Positions 24,815-33,874 are shown, counted from the first letter of the stretch. The stretch is DNA of 64,000 nt from Rhodococcus koreensis (GCF_900105905.1 NZ_FNSV01000005.1:5890001-5954000), one strand, 5' to 3'. A program made the numbers and translations. The notes: generated from the letters alone by a model not told the origin.

Positions 24815-25327
24815 ATGACAAATCGTACAGTCGATCCGCTAGAAGTAATCTTCCGCGATGCGATGGCTCACGTGTGCACCCCGGTCGCAGTCATCACGGC
24901 CCTCGACGGCGAGCGTCCGCACGGAACAACGGTCAGCGCCTTCATGTCACTGTCGATGACACCTCCGATGGTCCTGATTGCTCTTGACGATCGTTCCGAT
25001 CTACTCGAACTGATCCGTGCTACAGGCAGATTTGCGGTCAACGTGTTGAATTCGGAACAAGGCGATCTGGCCGTGTCGTTCGCGAAGAAGGGTCCGAGCA
25101 AGTTCGACGGAGTCGAGTGGAGTCGAGTCCGGGCGTTGCCAAGGATCGAGGATTGTCCGGTGTGGATTGCCTGCGTCGCCGAAGAGCTCGTGTCTGGAGG
25201 CGATCACACAATAGTTACCGGATCCGTCGAGGCGGTGGAAACCCGTGCCTCGAGTCCGTTGACCTATCACGACCGCACGTTCGGCACCCATGCGATCTCC
25301 GAGTCCCGACTTGAAGAGAGCGCATGA
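24815..25327 (+). CDS. NAD(P)H:flavin oxidoreductase, HpaC-like
   Basis: 170 residues. Features of the flavin-reductase domain: an N-terminal MAHVCTPVAVITAL strand, GTTVSAFMSLSMTPPMVLIAL (flavin binding, residues 38-58), and a late CVAEELVSGGDHTIVTGSVEAV strand with GDH. It reduces free FMN or FAD with NAD(P)H and passes it to an oxygenase component. It starts 4 bases after the stop of the (broken) LLM monooxygenase gene, the expected partner of a two-component system. With the partner gene interrupted, the reductase may now be without work, or may be read only from promoters inside the IS. Confidence 0.92.
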   Translation: MTNRTVDPLEVIFRDAMAHVCTPVAVITALDGERPHGTTVSAFMSLSMTPPMVLIALDDRSDLLELIRATGRFAVNVLNSEQGDLAVSFAKKGPSKFDGVEWSRVRALPRIEDCPVWIACVAEELVSGGDHTIVTGSVEAVETRASSPLTYHDRTFGTHAISESRLEESA

Positions 25328-25641
25328 TGTTCATCGAACTTTCGTTGGGATTCGTCGCCTTGCGAGAATTTGATGATCTTTCTCGTCTCCACGTCCAGGC
25401 ACCCCCAGAAATGACGTTGGAGAGTATCGACTCTTCACTGAGAGCTGCCAACCTCGGCCGAATCGATGACCTGGGTACGGCGATCACGATCAGTGAACTT
25501 CGAGCTCGCATCAACGAGGTCTGGGCTCCGCGTTCCCCGGCGTTCGACAAGATGATCGCCTACGCGACAGACAAGGGGTGGGTGTCGAGCGACGGTCGCG
25601 ATCTTCGCGCGCACATCATCAGGAAGGAATCGAAGATGTAG
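25324..25641 (+). CDS. Hypothetical protein of the flavin cluster
   Basis: 105 residues. The ATG overlaps the flavin reductase stop (ATGATG; the second ATG is equally possible). No domain is recognised. It is a small soluble alpha/beta-looking protein with SIDSSLRAANLGRIDDLGTAITISELRARINEVW in the middle and a basic end. It sits between the flavin reductase gene and ribBA, so it is co-expressed with flavin genes. It may be a monooxygenase-associated accessory protein, which is an inference from location only. Confidence 0.65.
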   Translation: MMFIELSLGFVALREFDDLSRLHVQAPPEMTLESIDSSLRAANLGRIDDLGTAITISELRARINEVWAPRSPAFDKMIAYATDKGWVSSDGRDLRAHIIRKESKM

Positions 25642-25693
25642 CTCGGGTTTACGCACTGGCATCGTTCGAGAAACTGAAGGTTCTGGGAAGAAA

Positions 25694-26911
25694 ATGAAAG
25701 TCGATACAGCAGAACGCGCGATCACTGCGATCGCGCGTGGGAATATGGTCGTGGTCCTCGATGACAAGGATCGCGAGAACGAAGCTGACCTGATTATGGC
25801 TGCCGAGTTTGCCGATACCGATGCCATTGCGTTTTACCTGCAACACACGTCTGGATTTCTCTGTACCGCAATAACTGAGGACCGATCGCACTCTCTTCAT
25901 CTCCCCATGATGGTAGAGAACAACACCGAGAGCCATCGAACCGCATTTCTCGACAGCGTCGATGCCGCCAGAGGAATCACCACCGGCATCAGCGCCGCGG
26001 ACCGTGCAGCCACCATCCGCTTGCTGTCAGACCCCTTGACGGTCGCCGGGGACCTCGCTCGTCCCGGGCATGTTATGCCTCTGCAGGCAAGAAGCGGCGG
26101 CGTCCTGGCACGCGCCGGGCATACCGAGGCGGGCGTCGACCTATGCAAGCTTGCCGGAATCCAGCCGGCCGCACTAATTTGCGAGCTCATAACGGCGGAC
26201 AGAAGGGAGATGCTGCGTGGTGACGATGCTATTGCGTTCGCACGGGAGCATAATCTCGCCGTAGTCACTATTGCCGACCTGATTGCCACTCGCGAGCGAG
26301 CAGAAGCCAAGTTGCATCGCACTGGAAGAGCGACTGTGCCGACTCCCTATGGAACATTCACGGCAGTGGCCTATCGCGCGAAGAACAACGTAGAGCACCT
26401 TGCGTTGGTGCTGGGCGATGTCAACAGTGGCGTTGCGGTGCCGGTCCGGGTCCACAGTGAGTGCATGACCGGTGACCTCTTTGGTTCGTTTCGGTGCGAT
26501 TGTGGAGACCAACTAGAGGCGTCATTGACACTCATTGGCCGTCGCGGTTCGGGGGTCGTGATCTACATGAATGGACACGAGGGTAGGGGAATCGGACTCG
26601 GTAGAAAATTGCAGGCGTATCAGATGCAAGAGGAGCAGCAACTCGATACTGTCGATGCCAACACGGCCCTCGGCTGTCCGGTCGACAATCGGGACTATGC
26701 TTCCGCCGCATCGATCATCGTCGACCTCGGAATCGAATCCGTCGCGCTCATGACCAACAACCCGGATAAATCTGAACAACTAGCTGCTCTCGGAGTGGTG
26801 ATCTCATCACTGATACCGCTGCAGACGCAGCCGACGAGGTTCAACATTTCCTACCTGGTGGCCAAGCGGGATCGTTTGCGGCACATTCTCGACCTGCCCG
26901 CGTCAACCTGA
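25694..26911 (+). CDS. ribBA: RibBA: dihydroxybutanone-phosphate synthase / GTP cyclohydrolase II
   Basis: 405 residues, two domains. Residues 1-200 are the RibB part (DDKDRENEADLIMAAE acidic loop, RPGHVMPLQARSGGVLARAGHTEA), and 205-405 the RibA part with the zinc site SECMTGDLFGSFRCDCGDQ and GHEGRGIGLGRKL. It makes both precursors of riboflavin, from ribulose 5-phosphate and GTP. Codon use is like the island, not like housekeeping genes. A ribBA copy behind a flavin reductase suggests a dedicated FMN supply for the LLM monooxygenase (inference). No other rib genes are nearby, and no FMN riboswitch was recognised upstream; the gap is only 52 bases. Confidence 0.95.
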   Translation: MKVDTAERAITAIARGNMVVVLDDKDRENEADLIMAAEFADTDAIAFYLQHTSGFLCTAITEDRSHSLHLPMMVENNTESHRTAFLDSVDAARGITTGISAADRAATIRLLSDPLTVAGDLARPGHVMPLQARSGGVLARAGHTEAGVDLCKLAGIQPAALICELITADRREMLRGDDAIAFAREHNLAVVTIADLIATRERAEAKLHRTGRATVPTPYGTFTAVAYRAKNNVEHLALVLGDVNSGVAVPVRVHSECMTGDLFGSFRCDCGDQLEASLTLIGRRGSGVVIYMNGHEGRGIGLGRKLQAYQMQEEQQLDTVDANTALGCPVDNRDYASAASIIVDLGIESVALMTNNPDKSEQLAALGVVISSLIPLQTQPTRFNISYLVAKRDRLRHILDLPAST

Positions 26912-27115
26912 GGGCAGCTGGCCTTTCGAAGTCATTGTGCGATCGGGTTCCCTACTTGGTCATCGGGGCTGAGTCCGATCACTCCCTAGCTCCAATCCAA
27001 TTGTCGCAATACTGGTTGATCTGTGGACGATTGGCCGCAAGCATCGTCCGATCCCGCGCGCAGTCAAACGGGTGAGTGCGCCGGGGTCGGGCATCCCTTC
27101 ACCCGCGGAGAACCG

Positions 27116-27427
27116 ATGGATACCTACGATCCGGCGCTGCTCGACTTCGCTCTGCGGTGGAGCTTCTATGGTGGCGGTGACGATTATGTCTTCACGGAGT
27201 TCGGAATATCGCCGGCGACGTTCTACCAACGTGTGTTGGTGTTGGTGGAGAAGCGGTTCTCCACGTTTCTCGACACGCGATCGAAGGAGCACCTACGCCG
27301 GCACTGCACCGAGAAGCTACTCTCGATGGAGGGCCAGCTCATGCCTCTGGAACATCATCTGCCGTCTGAGTCGCAGGCCCTCTGCGCGGGGAGCATGCGG
27401 GAGTGCGATGTGGGAGAAGCTTCTTGA
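27116..27427 (+). CDS. DUF3263-type small protein
   Basis: 103 residues starting at ATG 27116 with GGAG a few bases upstream. It matches the short actinobacterial DUF3263 pattern: an LLDFALRWSFYGGGDDYVFTEFG core in which a predicted helix precedes FGISPATFYQRVL, a helix-turn-helix-like unit. Members are small putative regulators of unknown role. The tail after residue 60 is not conserved in my memory of the family. A related gene lies 180 bases downstream. Confidence 0.65.
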   Translation: MDTYDPALLDFALRWSFYGGGDDYVFTEFGISPATFYQRVLVLVEKRFSTFLDTRSKEHLRRHCTEKLLSMEGQLMPLEHHLPSESQALCAGSMRECDVGEAS

Positions 27428-27608
27428 CGGCGACGGCACTATCGCCGGCTCTTCCGTAGTCCTCGCAGTGGACAGAGCTCGCTGCGTAATCGTCCTCGGC
27501 CTCGATGATGGATCGAAGCCAACCCGCGGGAGGTCAACGACCTGTGTCGTGGAGGAGCGCCGTGTCCAACCTGCGAATGGACGGATCAAGAAACTCAGGC
27601 AGGAATAG

Positions 27609-27854
27609 ATGTGGAACAGGCACAACGACAATGACATTCTCGACTTCGCGCTTCTCTGGGAGCCTCTTGGCGGACCTGGTCCCGACAATGTCGCAGCCGC
27701 CTTCGCCATCGATGTCCGTGAGTACCACGTGCGACTCGGCGGTGCTGCCAAATCCCAGTTGGCCAGACTTCAGCAAGGCATCACGTCTCCCGAGCGCATC
27801 TATGGGCTGTCCACCATTGCAGCGTTTGATCGGGATCTCCGCACTGATGGGTGA
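27609..27854 (+). CDS. DUF3263-type small protein, second copy
   Basis: 81 residues with the same core as its upstream neighbour (ILDFALLWEPLGGPGPDNVAAAFAIDVREYHVRL), but with the glycine segment diverged and no extended tail. It follows GGCAGGAAT. Two unlike members of one family in tandem suggest an old duplication or two separate arrivals. The function is unknown. Confidence 0.6.
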   Translation: MWNRHNDNDILDFALLWEPLGGPGPDNVAAAFAIDVREYHVRLGGAAKSQLARLQQGITSPERIYGLSTIAAFDRDLRTDG

Positions 27855-28030
27855 TAAGACCTGAACTGGCTTGTGGCTCCGGAAACGATCGCTCCGTAAA
27901 CGTGGAATCAGCAACGCCGATTTGGTGCCGTTCGACGGCGAGTTCCATTGCAGTCCGGCAGACCTCTGAGTAGCAGTCGCCCAATGTCATTGGTTCGATA
28001 CGCCGAGCTGCTGCTTGGCGGGAAGGATCG

Positions 28031-28967
28031 ATGATGACCGAAACACTGGATCCCATGGCAGCGACCGAGGTGGATCAGAAGCAGTTGGCCGAGCAACTCA
28101 TGGCCCAGGCCAAGGAGCAGGGGGTGGATTTGATGGGCTCGGACGGGCTATTGAATCAGCTCACCAAGACACTGATTCCTCGTTCACCCCGCAGATCGTC
28201 AAGAAGTTTCAACGTCGGCTGACCGGTATCGGTGAGATCGTATCACCCTTGACAGCACAGGGTTTAGCTACCGGCGAGGTCTCTGCCCACTTCCAGGATA
28301 TTTGCGGAGCGACCGTGTCGAAGGGCGCCATCTCGCGCATCAGCGACAAGGTCGTCGGCGAGATGGGCGAGTGGTAGAACCGGCCGTTGTTCCCCAGCAC
28401 GCGGGAGGGACCCCCAGTCGCGATCGGGGTCACCGTCAACGGCGAACGCGACATTGCCCGATGCCATCAACGCGGTGTGGGAACTCGCAGTGGTGCAGAC
28501 GTGCATTATTCATCTGATACACAACACCGTTCGGCTCGCCTCCCGGCAGTACTGGGATGAGATGGCGCGTGATCTCAGACCCGTCTACACGGCACCGTCC
28601 GAGTCTGCGGCGAAGGAACGATTCGGTGAATTCGGTGCGAAGTGGGGCGAGCGTTATCCGGCGATCGTACGGATGTGAGGGAACGCGTGGACAGAGAACG
28701 CGGCCGTTCCTGGACTATGACGTCGAGATCAGGCGAGTCATCTGCTCGATAAAGGCAATCGAGTCGGTCAGCGCCCGTTACAGGCGTGCGATAAGGGCTC
28801 GTGGACACTTCCCGACCGAGCAAGCAGCCCTGACATGTCTGTATCTCGCCACACGGGCTCTGGACCCCACCGGGATGGGTAAGGCGCGATGGGTGATGAG
28901 GTGGAAGCCAGCGCTCAACGCGTTCGCAATCACCTTCGAAGGCCGCATCACCCCGAACGGTAACTAA
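28031..28967 (+). pseudogene. IS256-type (mutator) transposase remnant
   Basis: Pieces of one transposase are spread over three frames. The N-terminal EVDQKQLAEQLMAQAKEQG...GLLNQLTK is in frame 2; TPQIVKKFQRRLTGIGEIV...ISRISDKVV is in frame 1 and ends at a stop (28375-28377); AVVQTCIIHLIHNTVRLAS is in frame 2 again; and RARGHFPTEQAALTCLYLA is in frame 3. The HLIRNS-like box and the C-terminal domain are recognisable, but stops and shifts make it inactive. It is an old insertion, unlike the intact elements at 20.5-24.5 kb. Confidence 0.88.
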
Positions 28968-29210
28968 CCGACGCAGAGGTCGGATCCAACCTCAATTGGA
29001 CACTCCCAGTTGCCTTTTATCGTCTGCATTGCCGGTGTTGTTCGTGCCACGGGCGTCGACCCTGTCGGCGCCCATTTCCGGAGGGGTCGGAAGAACCATT
29101 GAAGAATTGGTCGCAACCCCCGTGGTCTATGGTTCATGATCTCATTGAAAATAACTGCAACAGTCTGTAATTCAGAGCGTCCTCGGGCCGGCGTTCAGAT
29201 CGCGGATAGA
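28968..29210. other. Intergenic region after IS256 remnant
   Basis: 243 bases with no gene seen. Short AT-rich parts (CCTTTTATCGTCTG, TCATTGAAAATAACTG) may be leftovers of the transposon end. It separates the decayed transposase from the convergent ferredoxin reductase gene. Confidence 0.4.
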
Positions 29211-30449
29211 TTAGCAGCTCGTGGGTTCGCGTGCGACGAAATGTTTGAGGTCGAATCCGTCTGCGGTGACCTCGGCGGGGGTGGGTGTAGTTCCTTTGGC
29301 CAGTGCCTTGCGGGCCGCTATGTGCACAGCTGGGTTGTTGAGTGATTCGACGCAGGTCAGTTTGTCCTGGCGAAACCGGTATACGGAGAATCGCCCGGAG
29401 TGCGGGTCACCGTGCGGGATGCAGAGGTCGTCGGCGTTGCCGATGCCGGCTATCTGTAGTTTTATCCGGCCCTGGTTGCTCCAGAACCAAGGCAGTGACG
29501 AATATTCGGTGGGGGATCCTGTCAGTGTGCGGGCCAGAGTCCGGGCATGGTCGACCGCGTTCTGCACGGATTCACGGCGAGTCGGCGTGCCGGCGTGCGG
29601 GCAGGGGAACTCGGCGCAGTCTCCGATCGCCCAGATGTGCTCGTCATTGGTGCGGAGGAACGCGTCGACGAGGATGCCGCCGTATTCTGTGGCCAGTCCT
29701 GCGGTGGTGGCGACCTCGGTCGCGGGTTCGACGCCGATGCCGACGACGACCAGATCCGCCGGGTAGCGCCGACTGTTCTGGCCGAGGACGGCGGACACCT
29801 GAGTGCCGTCGCCGTCGAATGCGGTGATGGATTCGCCGAGGACCAGGCGAATACCATCCGCGGCGTGGGTGTCGGCCACGACCTGTGACATGTCGGCGGA
29901 GACGGCGCGTGCCATCGGCCGGGAGTGGTGCTCGATGACCGTCACGCCGAGGCCCCGGGCCCGGGCGGCGGCGGCGAACTCGAGCCCGATGAACCCGGCG
30001 CCGACGACTGCCACGGTGCGTGCGGTGGCCAAGGCGTCGTGCAGGCGCGAGGCGTCGTCGGCGGTGCGTAGGTAGTGGATTCCGCTGAGGTTGGTTCCGG
30101 GGACGGCCAGAAGCCGGTTACGTGCCCCTGTGGCCAGTACCAACTCGGAGTAGCGCAGGTTCTCGCCGTTCGACAAGTGCACCGTGCCGGCCGTGCGGTC
30201 GATGTCGAGTACGGAGGTGGCCTCGATGAGGGTGATGTCGTGGTCGGTGAGGAACTGGTGTGTCTTGAGAGGCAGCGGTTCGGGGGGCGCGGCCTGCGCG
30301 AGGTGATCCTTGGACAGCGGCGGCCGTTGATACGGGAGCCCTGCCTCGGCGTTGACCAGAGTGATCGCGGCGGTGAAGTCGTTATGTCGAAGTGATTCGG
30401 CGAGTTGGGTTCCGGCGTGGCCTGCGCCGACGATGACGATGTGTTCCAT
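29211..30449 (-). CDS. Ferredoxin reductase (FAD, NAD(P)H)
   Basis: 412 residues. N-terminal IVIVGAGHAGTQLAESLR (FAD), GLPYQRPPLSKDHL near 40, second Rossmann motif VAVVGAGFIGLEFAAAARA near 150, and HIWAIGDCAEFP near 275, as in putidaredoxin and rubredoxin reductases. It takes electrons from NAD(P)H to the [2Fe-2S] ferredoxin encoded immediately upstream (minus-strand order P450, ferredoxin, reductase). The gap to the ferredoxin gene is 2 bases, so the two are coupled. This completes a class I P450 electron chain. Confidence 0.93.
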   Translation of the reverse strand: MEHIVIVGAGHAGTQLAESLRHNDFTAAITLVNAEAGLPYQRPPLSKDHLAQAAPPEPLPLKTHQFLTDHDITLIEATSVLDIDRTAGTVHLSNGENLRYSELVLATGARNRLLAVPGTNLSGIHYLRTADDASRLHDALATARTVAVVGAGFIGLEFAAAARARGLGVTVIEHHSRPMARAVSADMSQVVADTHAADGIRLVLGESITAFDGDGTQVSAVLGQNSRRYPADLVVVGIGVEPATEVATTAGLATEYGGILVDAFLRTNDEHIWAIGDCAEFPCPHAGTPTRRESVQNAVDHARTLARTLTGSPTEYSSLPWFWSNQGRIKLQIAGIGNADDLCIPHGDPHSGRFSVYRFRQDKLTCVESLNNPAVHIAARKALAKGTTPTPAEVTADGFDLKHFVAREPTSC

Positions 30450-30451
30450 GC

Positions 30452-30778
30452 TCAGACCTGGCTCTCGGGGAGGTCGACCTCGATGTCGGTGAGTGCGTCG
30501 GTGATCGTGATCTGGCAGCCGAGGCGCGAGCGGGTGTCGTCGCGGTCGGTGGCGGTGCAGTCGAGCATCTCGTCCTCGTCTTCACCCATCGCGGGCAGTG
30601 CCTCGAGGTAGGGCTCGCGTACGTAGACGTGGCAGGTGGCGCACATCGCCTGTCCGCCGCATTCGCCGACGATCCCGGTGATTCCATGGGTGACGGCGGC
30701 GCGCATGACGGAGGTGCCCGGTTCGACGTCGAGGACGTCGGTCTGTCCGCCGGGATGGTGAAACGTGATCTTGGACAT
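30452..30778 (-). CDS. [2Fe-2S] ferredoxin, adrenodoxin type
   Basis: 108 residues. Ligands are C40, C46, C49 and C88 in GECGGQAMCATCHVYV and SRLGCQI, the putidaredoxin/adrenodoxin pattern. The acidic EDEDEMLDC stretch (67-74) is the usual partner-docking surface. It shuttles electrons from the reductase downstream to the P450 upstream. A 77-base gap separates it from the P450 stop, with GAAAGGC before the ATG. Confidence 0.94.
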   Translation of the reverse strand: MSKITFHHPGGQTDVLDVEPGTSVMRAAVTHGITGIVGECGGQAMCATCHVYVREPYLEALPAMGEDEDEMLDCTATDRDDTRSRLGCQITITDALTDIEVDLPESQV

Positions 30779-30855
30779 CGAGTATGCCTTTCAGTTGTCC
30801 CAGGTGACGGGAAGGGTGATCAGTCCGCGGAACACCCGAGTGCGAAGTGGGTGAA

Positions 30856-32061
30856 CTACGCTCCCCACCGGACCGGAAGAGACGTCATTCCGCGAAAGAC
30901 CCATCCCGCGGCTGTGGCAGGGTTGTTCTCGTCGAGTCGCAGTCCGGGAAGTGCCTCGAATAGTTGTGGAAGAGCAATGCCGGCTACCGCCGCGCGGGCC
31001 ACCCAGGCGCCCGCGCAGAAGTGGTTTCCTCCACCGAATGCGAGGTGGGGTTGCTTGGTGCGATTGATGTCGTAATCCTCCGGGTCGTCAAAGACGGCGG
31101 GGTCCCGGTTCGCTGCACCGACGGCCACACCGAGACGCGCACCTTTCGGAAGTGAGATGCCCTCGAGGACTGTCGCGCAGGTGGTTTCACGTGGATACAT
31201 GCCGATCGGAGCCACCCATCGTACGGCTTCGTCGAACACCATCGAATACGACGACGGGTCCGCCAGCACCTGGGCCAACTGATCAAGGCGCGACAGCAAT
31301 GCCCAGACGGCCACTCCTAGTACGTCGCGTGGCTCGTTGAGACCACCGCCGATGGTCATCTTCATGTTCGCGCGGATTGCGTCCATCGGGATCGGAAGTT
31401 CGGCCATCTTCGACAGCAAGCTGGAGTCGGGATGCTTCCGTAGGTAGGGCAGAATCTCGTCGATCGCGTCGTCGACTTCATCGAAGCTCTGATCCGAGCG
31501 GGCCCACACGTCGGAATCGTTAGCATAATTGCCAGTTCCATCCATCATCGTCTGCGACCATCGCTGCATGTCTTCCTGGGTCGCATTGTAAAAACCCATC
31601 ACTTGCCGAAGGTTTTCCGCCGCGTATGGTGCGCAGTATTCCCACACCAGATCGGCTCCTGGTCCCGCGGCCTTCAGCTGGCTCAGGTACTTCTCGCTGT
31701 TTTGTAAGAAGATGGCATTCCACGTGTCCTTGATTGCGCGCGGCCGGAGGACGCCACCATATGATCGGCGATCGACATCGTGTTCGGGATCGTCCTTTCG
31801 CAGCATCGAATGGCCCATCGCGCGCTTCATCAGAGAGTCCGTCTCATCTGCGGAGAAAGTCGCTTGGTCGTTTTCGATGATGTGACACGCGTGATATCCA
31901 GTCACCATGTACCGGTTGACTTCCGGCACCCAATGTATGGGCGATTCCTCGCGCATGCGCCGGTAGATCGGGAACGGATCCTGATGCAAGTCGGAAATCG
32001 TGACCCAGTCGGCAGTGGGGGCTGCATCTGCGCCCCTCAGCTTGTCGGAAATTACTGTCAC
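30856..32061 (-). CDS. Cytochrome P450, CYP255-like
   Basis: 401 residues starting at GTG 32061, with AAAGGAG 5-6 bases upstream; the longer open frame to 32175 lacks a site. The haem loop is FGGGNHFCAGAWVAR, and the ExxR helix is present in FDEAVRW. The I-helix reads TIGGGLNEPRDVLG, so the common acid-threonine pair is replaced by N-E-P. From memory, the aromatic O-demethylase GcoA (CYP255A) has a similar Q-E-P there, and the C-terminal HLAFG..NH.CAG and GWxFRGxTSLxVxW patterns also match it. That suggests an alkoxy-aromatic substrate, though unlike GcoA this one uses a separate ferredoxin and reductase. The substrate is inferred, not shown. Confidence 0.9.
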   Translation of the reverse strand: MTVISDKLRGADAAPTADWVTISDLHQDPFPIYRRMREESPIHWVPEVNRYMVTGYHACHIIENDQATFSADETDSLMKRAMGHSMLRKDDPEHDVDRRSYGGVLRPRAIKDTWNAIFLQNSEKYLSQLKAAGPGADLVWEYCAPYAAENLRQVMGFYNATQEDMQRWSQTMMDGTGNYANDSDVWARSDQSFDEVDDAIDEILPYLRKHPDSSLLSKMAELPIPMDAIRANMKMTIGGGLNEPRDVLGVAVWALLSRLDQLAQVLADPSSYSMVFDEAVRWVAPIGMYPRETTCATVLEGISLPKGARLGVAVGAANRDPAVFDDPEDYDINRTKQPHLAFGGGNHFCAGAWVARAAVAGIALPQLFEALPGLRLDENNPATAAGWVFRGMTSLPVRWGA

Positions 32062-32455
32062 CGAAGCTCCTTTGTTCGTAGGGCGCATCCGTCGCTTGAC
32101 TGGCGTGCGCCGACTTCCAAAGTATGAGCGGGAGAGTATATGCGGGGAAAGTTCACATATCCTCCGTATATCCACCGGATTATGGAGGAAGGTGGTAATA
32201 CGTGGTCATCGATGCGCGCGCTCTCGGCGTCGGCAGTCGCCCCGGTGTCAATTCGTTGGGGGTGGAAAACCATGCAAGCTTCGTTACCCAGGGCGTTCGA
32301 CGCTTACGCCAATTACTCGAGATGGTGTAGTGGGTCGCCGCAGTGGATGCGGTGTCAGCCGTGCGTTGTCTACGGCCGGACGCCGCGCAGGTCCCGGACT
32401 GCCCGACGCGGTGGTCGATCGCAGTTGCGGTGGTGACCGCCACTGCGAATTCGCG
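32062..32455. other. P450 upstream region with dyad
   Basis: 394 bases without a credible gene. About 100 bases before the P450 start lies TCCTCCGTA (32160-32168), paired with TATGGAGGA (32181-32189), 8 of 9 complementary, enclosing ATCC-ACC-GGAT. This is a likely operator for the P450 operon. The stretch 32230-32455 has no recognisable coding content; the regulator gene that would bind the dyad is not adjacent. Confidence 0.5.
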
Positions 32456-33874
32456 TCACAGTCCGACAGCGGTTTCGAGGAGATCGAGTTCGGCGTCGAG
32501 GTGGTCGAGCATGGGGTGCAGATCCGGGACGGTGCGCCGGCAGCCGGTGAGGCCGAAGACGATCTGGTCGTCGCTGCTGGTGCAGGTGATGTTGAGTGCC
32601 TGCCCGGTGGTGGGGATCGAGAGCGGGTAGAGGGATTCGAGGCGGGCGCCGTTCCAGTACAACGGTGTTCGCGGTCCGGCGACGTTGGAGATGACGACGT
32701 TGAACGGCGGACGCAGCGGCCCCCGTCGGCCGAGGAACATCTCGACTCCGAGCGGGGCGGCGCCGAGGGCGCTCATCGCGAGCACCTGGGCGGGGCTCAT
32801 CGCCTGCAGCGCGGCCTTGCCCTCGTTCATGCAGTTGCGCACCGTCGCGAGGCGGTGCGCGGGGTCGGGAAGGTGGGTGGCCAGGTTGCACATGAGCACT
32901 CCCACCCGGTTGCCTCCGGGAGTGCGGTCACCGGTTCCGGTCTCCGGCGCGCGCAGCGACACGGGGACCATCGCGATCAGCGGGTTGTCGGGCAACGCGT
33001 CGCGGGTGTGCAGGTAGGCCCGCAGGGTGCCCGCGCACATCGTCAGGACGATGTCGTTGATGGTCGCGTCGGCGTGCTTGGCCAGCAGCCGGATCCGTTC
33101 GATGGGGAACGACCGGGCGGCGACGTGACGGGCCCCGCTGATCGGCACGTTGAAGAGGGTGTGCGGCGCGGTGAGCGACAACGCACCACCCTTGCCGCGG
33201 CGGGCGCGGTCCACGGTGCCCAACGCCGCGGGCAGCAGTCCGGCCACCTCGCCGACCGCGGCGCGGGCCGCGTCCCACGCCATGGCGGGCAGCGCGGAGC
33301 CGGGACCGGTCGTGACGGCCGTGCCCGCGTCCGGCACGGCCGCCAGCGGGGTCCGGGGCTGCCAGGGGGTGGGCATGTTCCGGCGGTGCGGGTCCTCGCT
33401 CATGCTGTCGCGGAGCAACCTCATCGCGGACGCCCCGTCGGCGAGGGCGTGGTGGATCTTGGTGTAGATCGCGTAGCGGCCGTCGGCGAGTCCCTCGATC
33501 AGGTGCATCTCCCACGGGGGGCGGCTGCGGTCGAGCAGGGTGCCGTGCAGCCGTGACACCAGGGTCATCAGTTCGGCCATTCCGCCCGGCTGGGGCAGGG
33601 CGTCGCGGCGCACGTGGTGTTCCAGATCGACCTCGTCGTGCGGAAGAGTGTCCCAGCCCCACTGGCCGAGTGACGTCACCGAGCGGCGGGCCCGTTTACG
33701 GAAGGGCGCCGCCACCTGGTCGCCGATCAGCGCCGCATCGAACATCGCTCGCACGTCGGACGCAGACGATCCCTCGGGTGGGGTGAACACCGCCAGGCCG
33801 CCGACGTGCATCGGATGCTCGCGGGATTCGCCGAGCAGAAACAGTGAGTCGGTCGGCGCCATCGGGAACAGCAT
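32456..33874 (-). CDS. Wax ester synthase / diacylglycerol acyltransferase
   Basis: 472 residues, the usual length of bifunctional WS/DGAT enzymes. The catalytic HHxxxDG motif is at 141-147 (KIHHALADGASAM), with PLW-type segment RPPWEMHLIEGL just before it and the late SNVAGP motif in NVVISNVAGPRTP. It esterifies an acyl-CoA with a fatty alcohol or diacylglycerol, making wax esters or triacylglycerol, the storage lipids of Rhodococcus. A start at the fifth residue (MAPTDSLF) is possible. AAGGAC precedes the first ATG. Several paralogues normally exist per genome, so this one's role cannot be fixed. A small hairpin (AACGGATC and GGATCCGTT, about 33897-33922) lies upstream. Confidence 0.93.
   Translation of the reverse strand: MLFPMAPTDSLFLLGESREHPMHVGGLAVFTPPEGSSASDVRAMFDAALIGDQVAAPFRKRARRSVTSLGQWGWDTLPHDEVDLEHHVRRDALPQPGGMAELMTLVSRLHGTLLDRSRPPWEMHLIEGLADGRYAIYTKIHHALADGASAMRLLRDSMSEDPHRRNMPTPWQPRTPLAAVPDAGTAVTTGPGSALPAMAWDAARAAVGEVAGLLPAALGTVDRARRGKGGALSLTAPHTLFNVPISGARHVAARSFPIERIRLLAKHADATINDIVLTMCAGTLRAYLHTRDALPDNPLIAMVPVSLRAPETGTGDRTPGGNRVGVLMCNLATHLPDPAHRLATVRNCMNEGKAALQAMSPAQVLAMSALGAAPLGVEMFLGRRGPLRPPFNVVISNVAGPRTPLYWNGARLESLYPLSIPTTGQALNITCTSSDDQIVFGLTGCRRTVPDLHPMLDHLDAELDLLETAVGL

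Noticed and set aside
25642..25693. Possible FMN riboswitch before ribBA
   Set aside because: Only 52 bases separate the stop and start codons, too short for the roughly 130-base element, and none of its conserved parts is visible.
27781..28056. 91-residue minus-strand frame between the DUF3263 genes and the IS256 remnant
   Set aside because: It overlaps the second DUF3263 gene and the start of the transposase remnant, shows no recognisable motif, and has no clear ribosome binding site.
32000..33556. 518-codon plus-strand frame opposite the wax-ester synthase gene
   Set aside because: The composition is that of a shadow frame, while the minus strand has the complete HHxxxDG enzyme.
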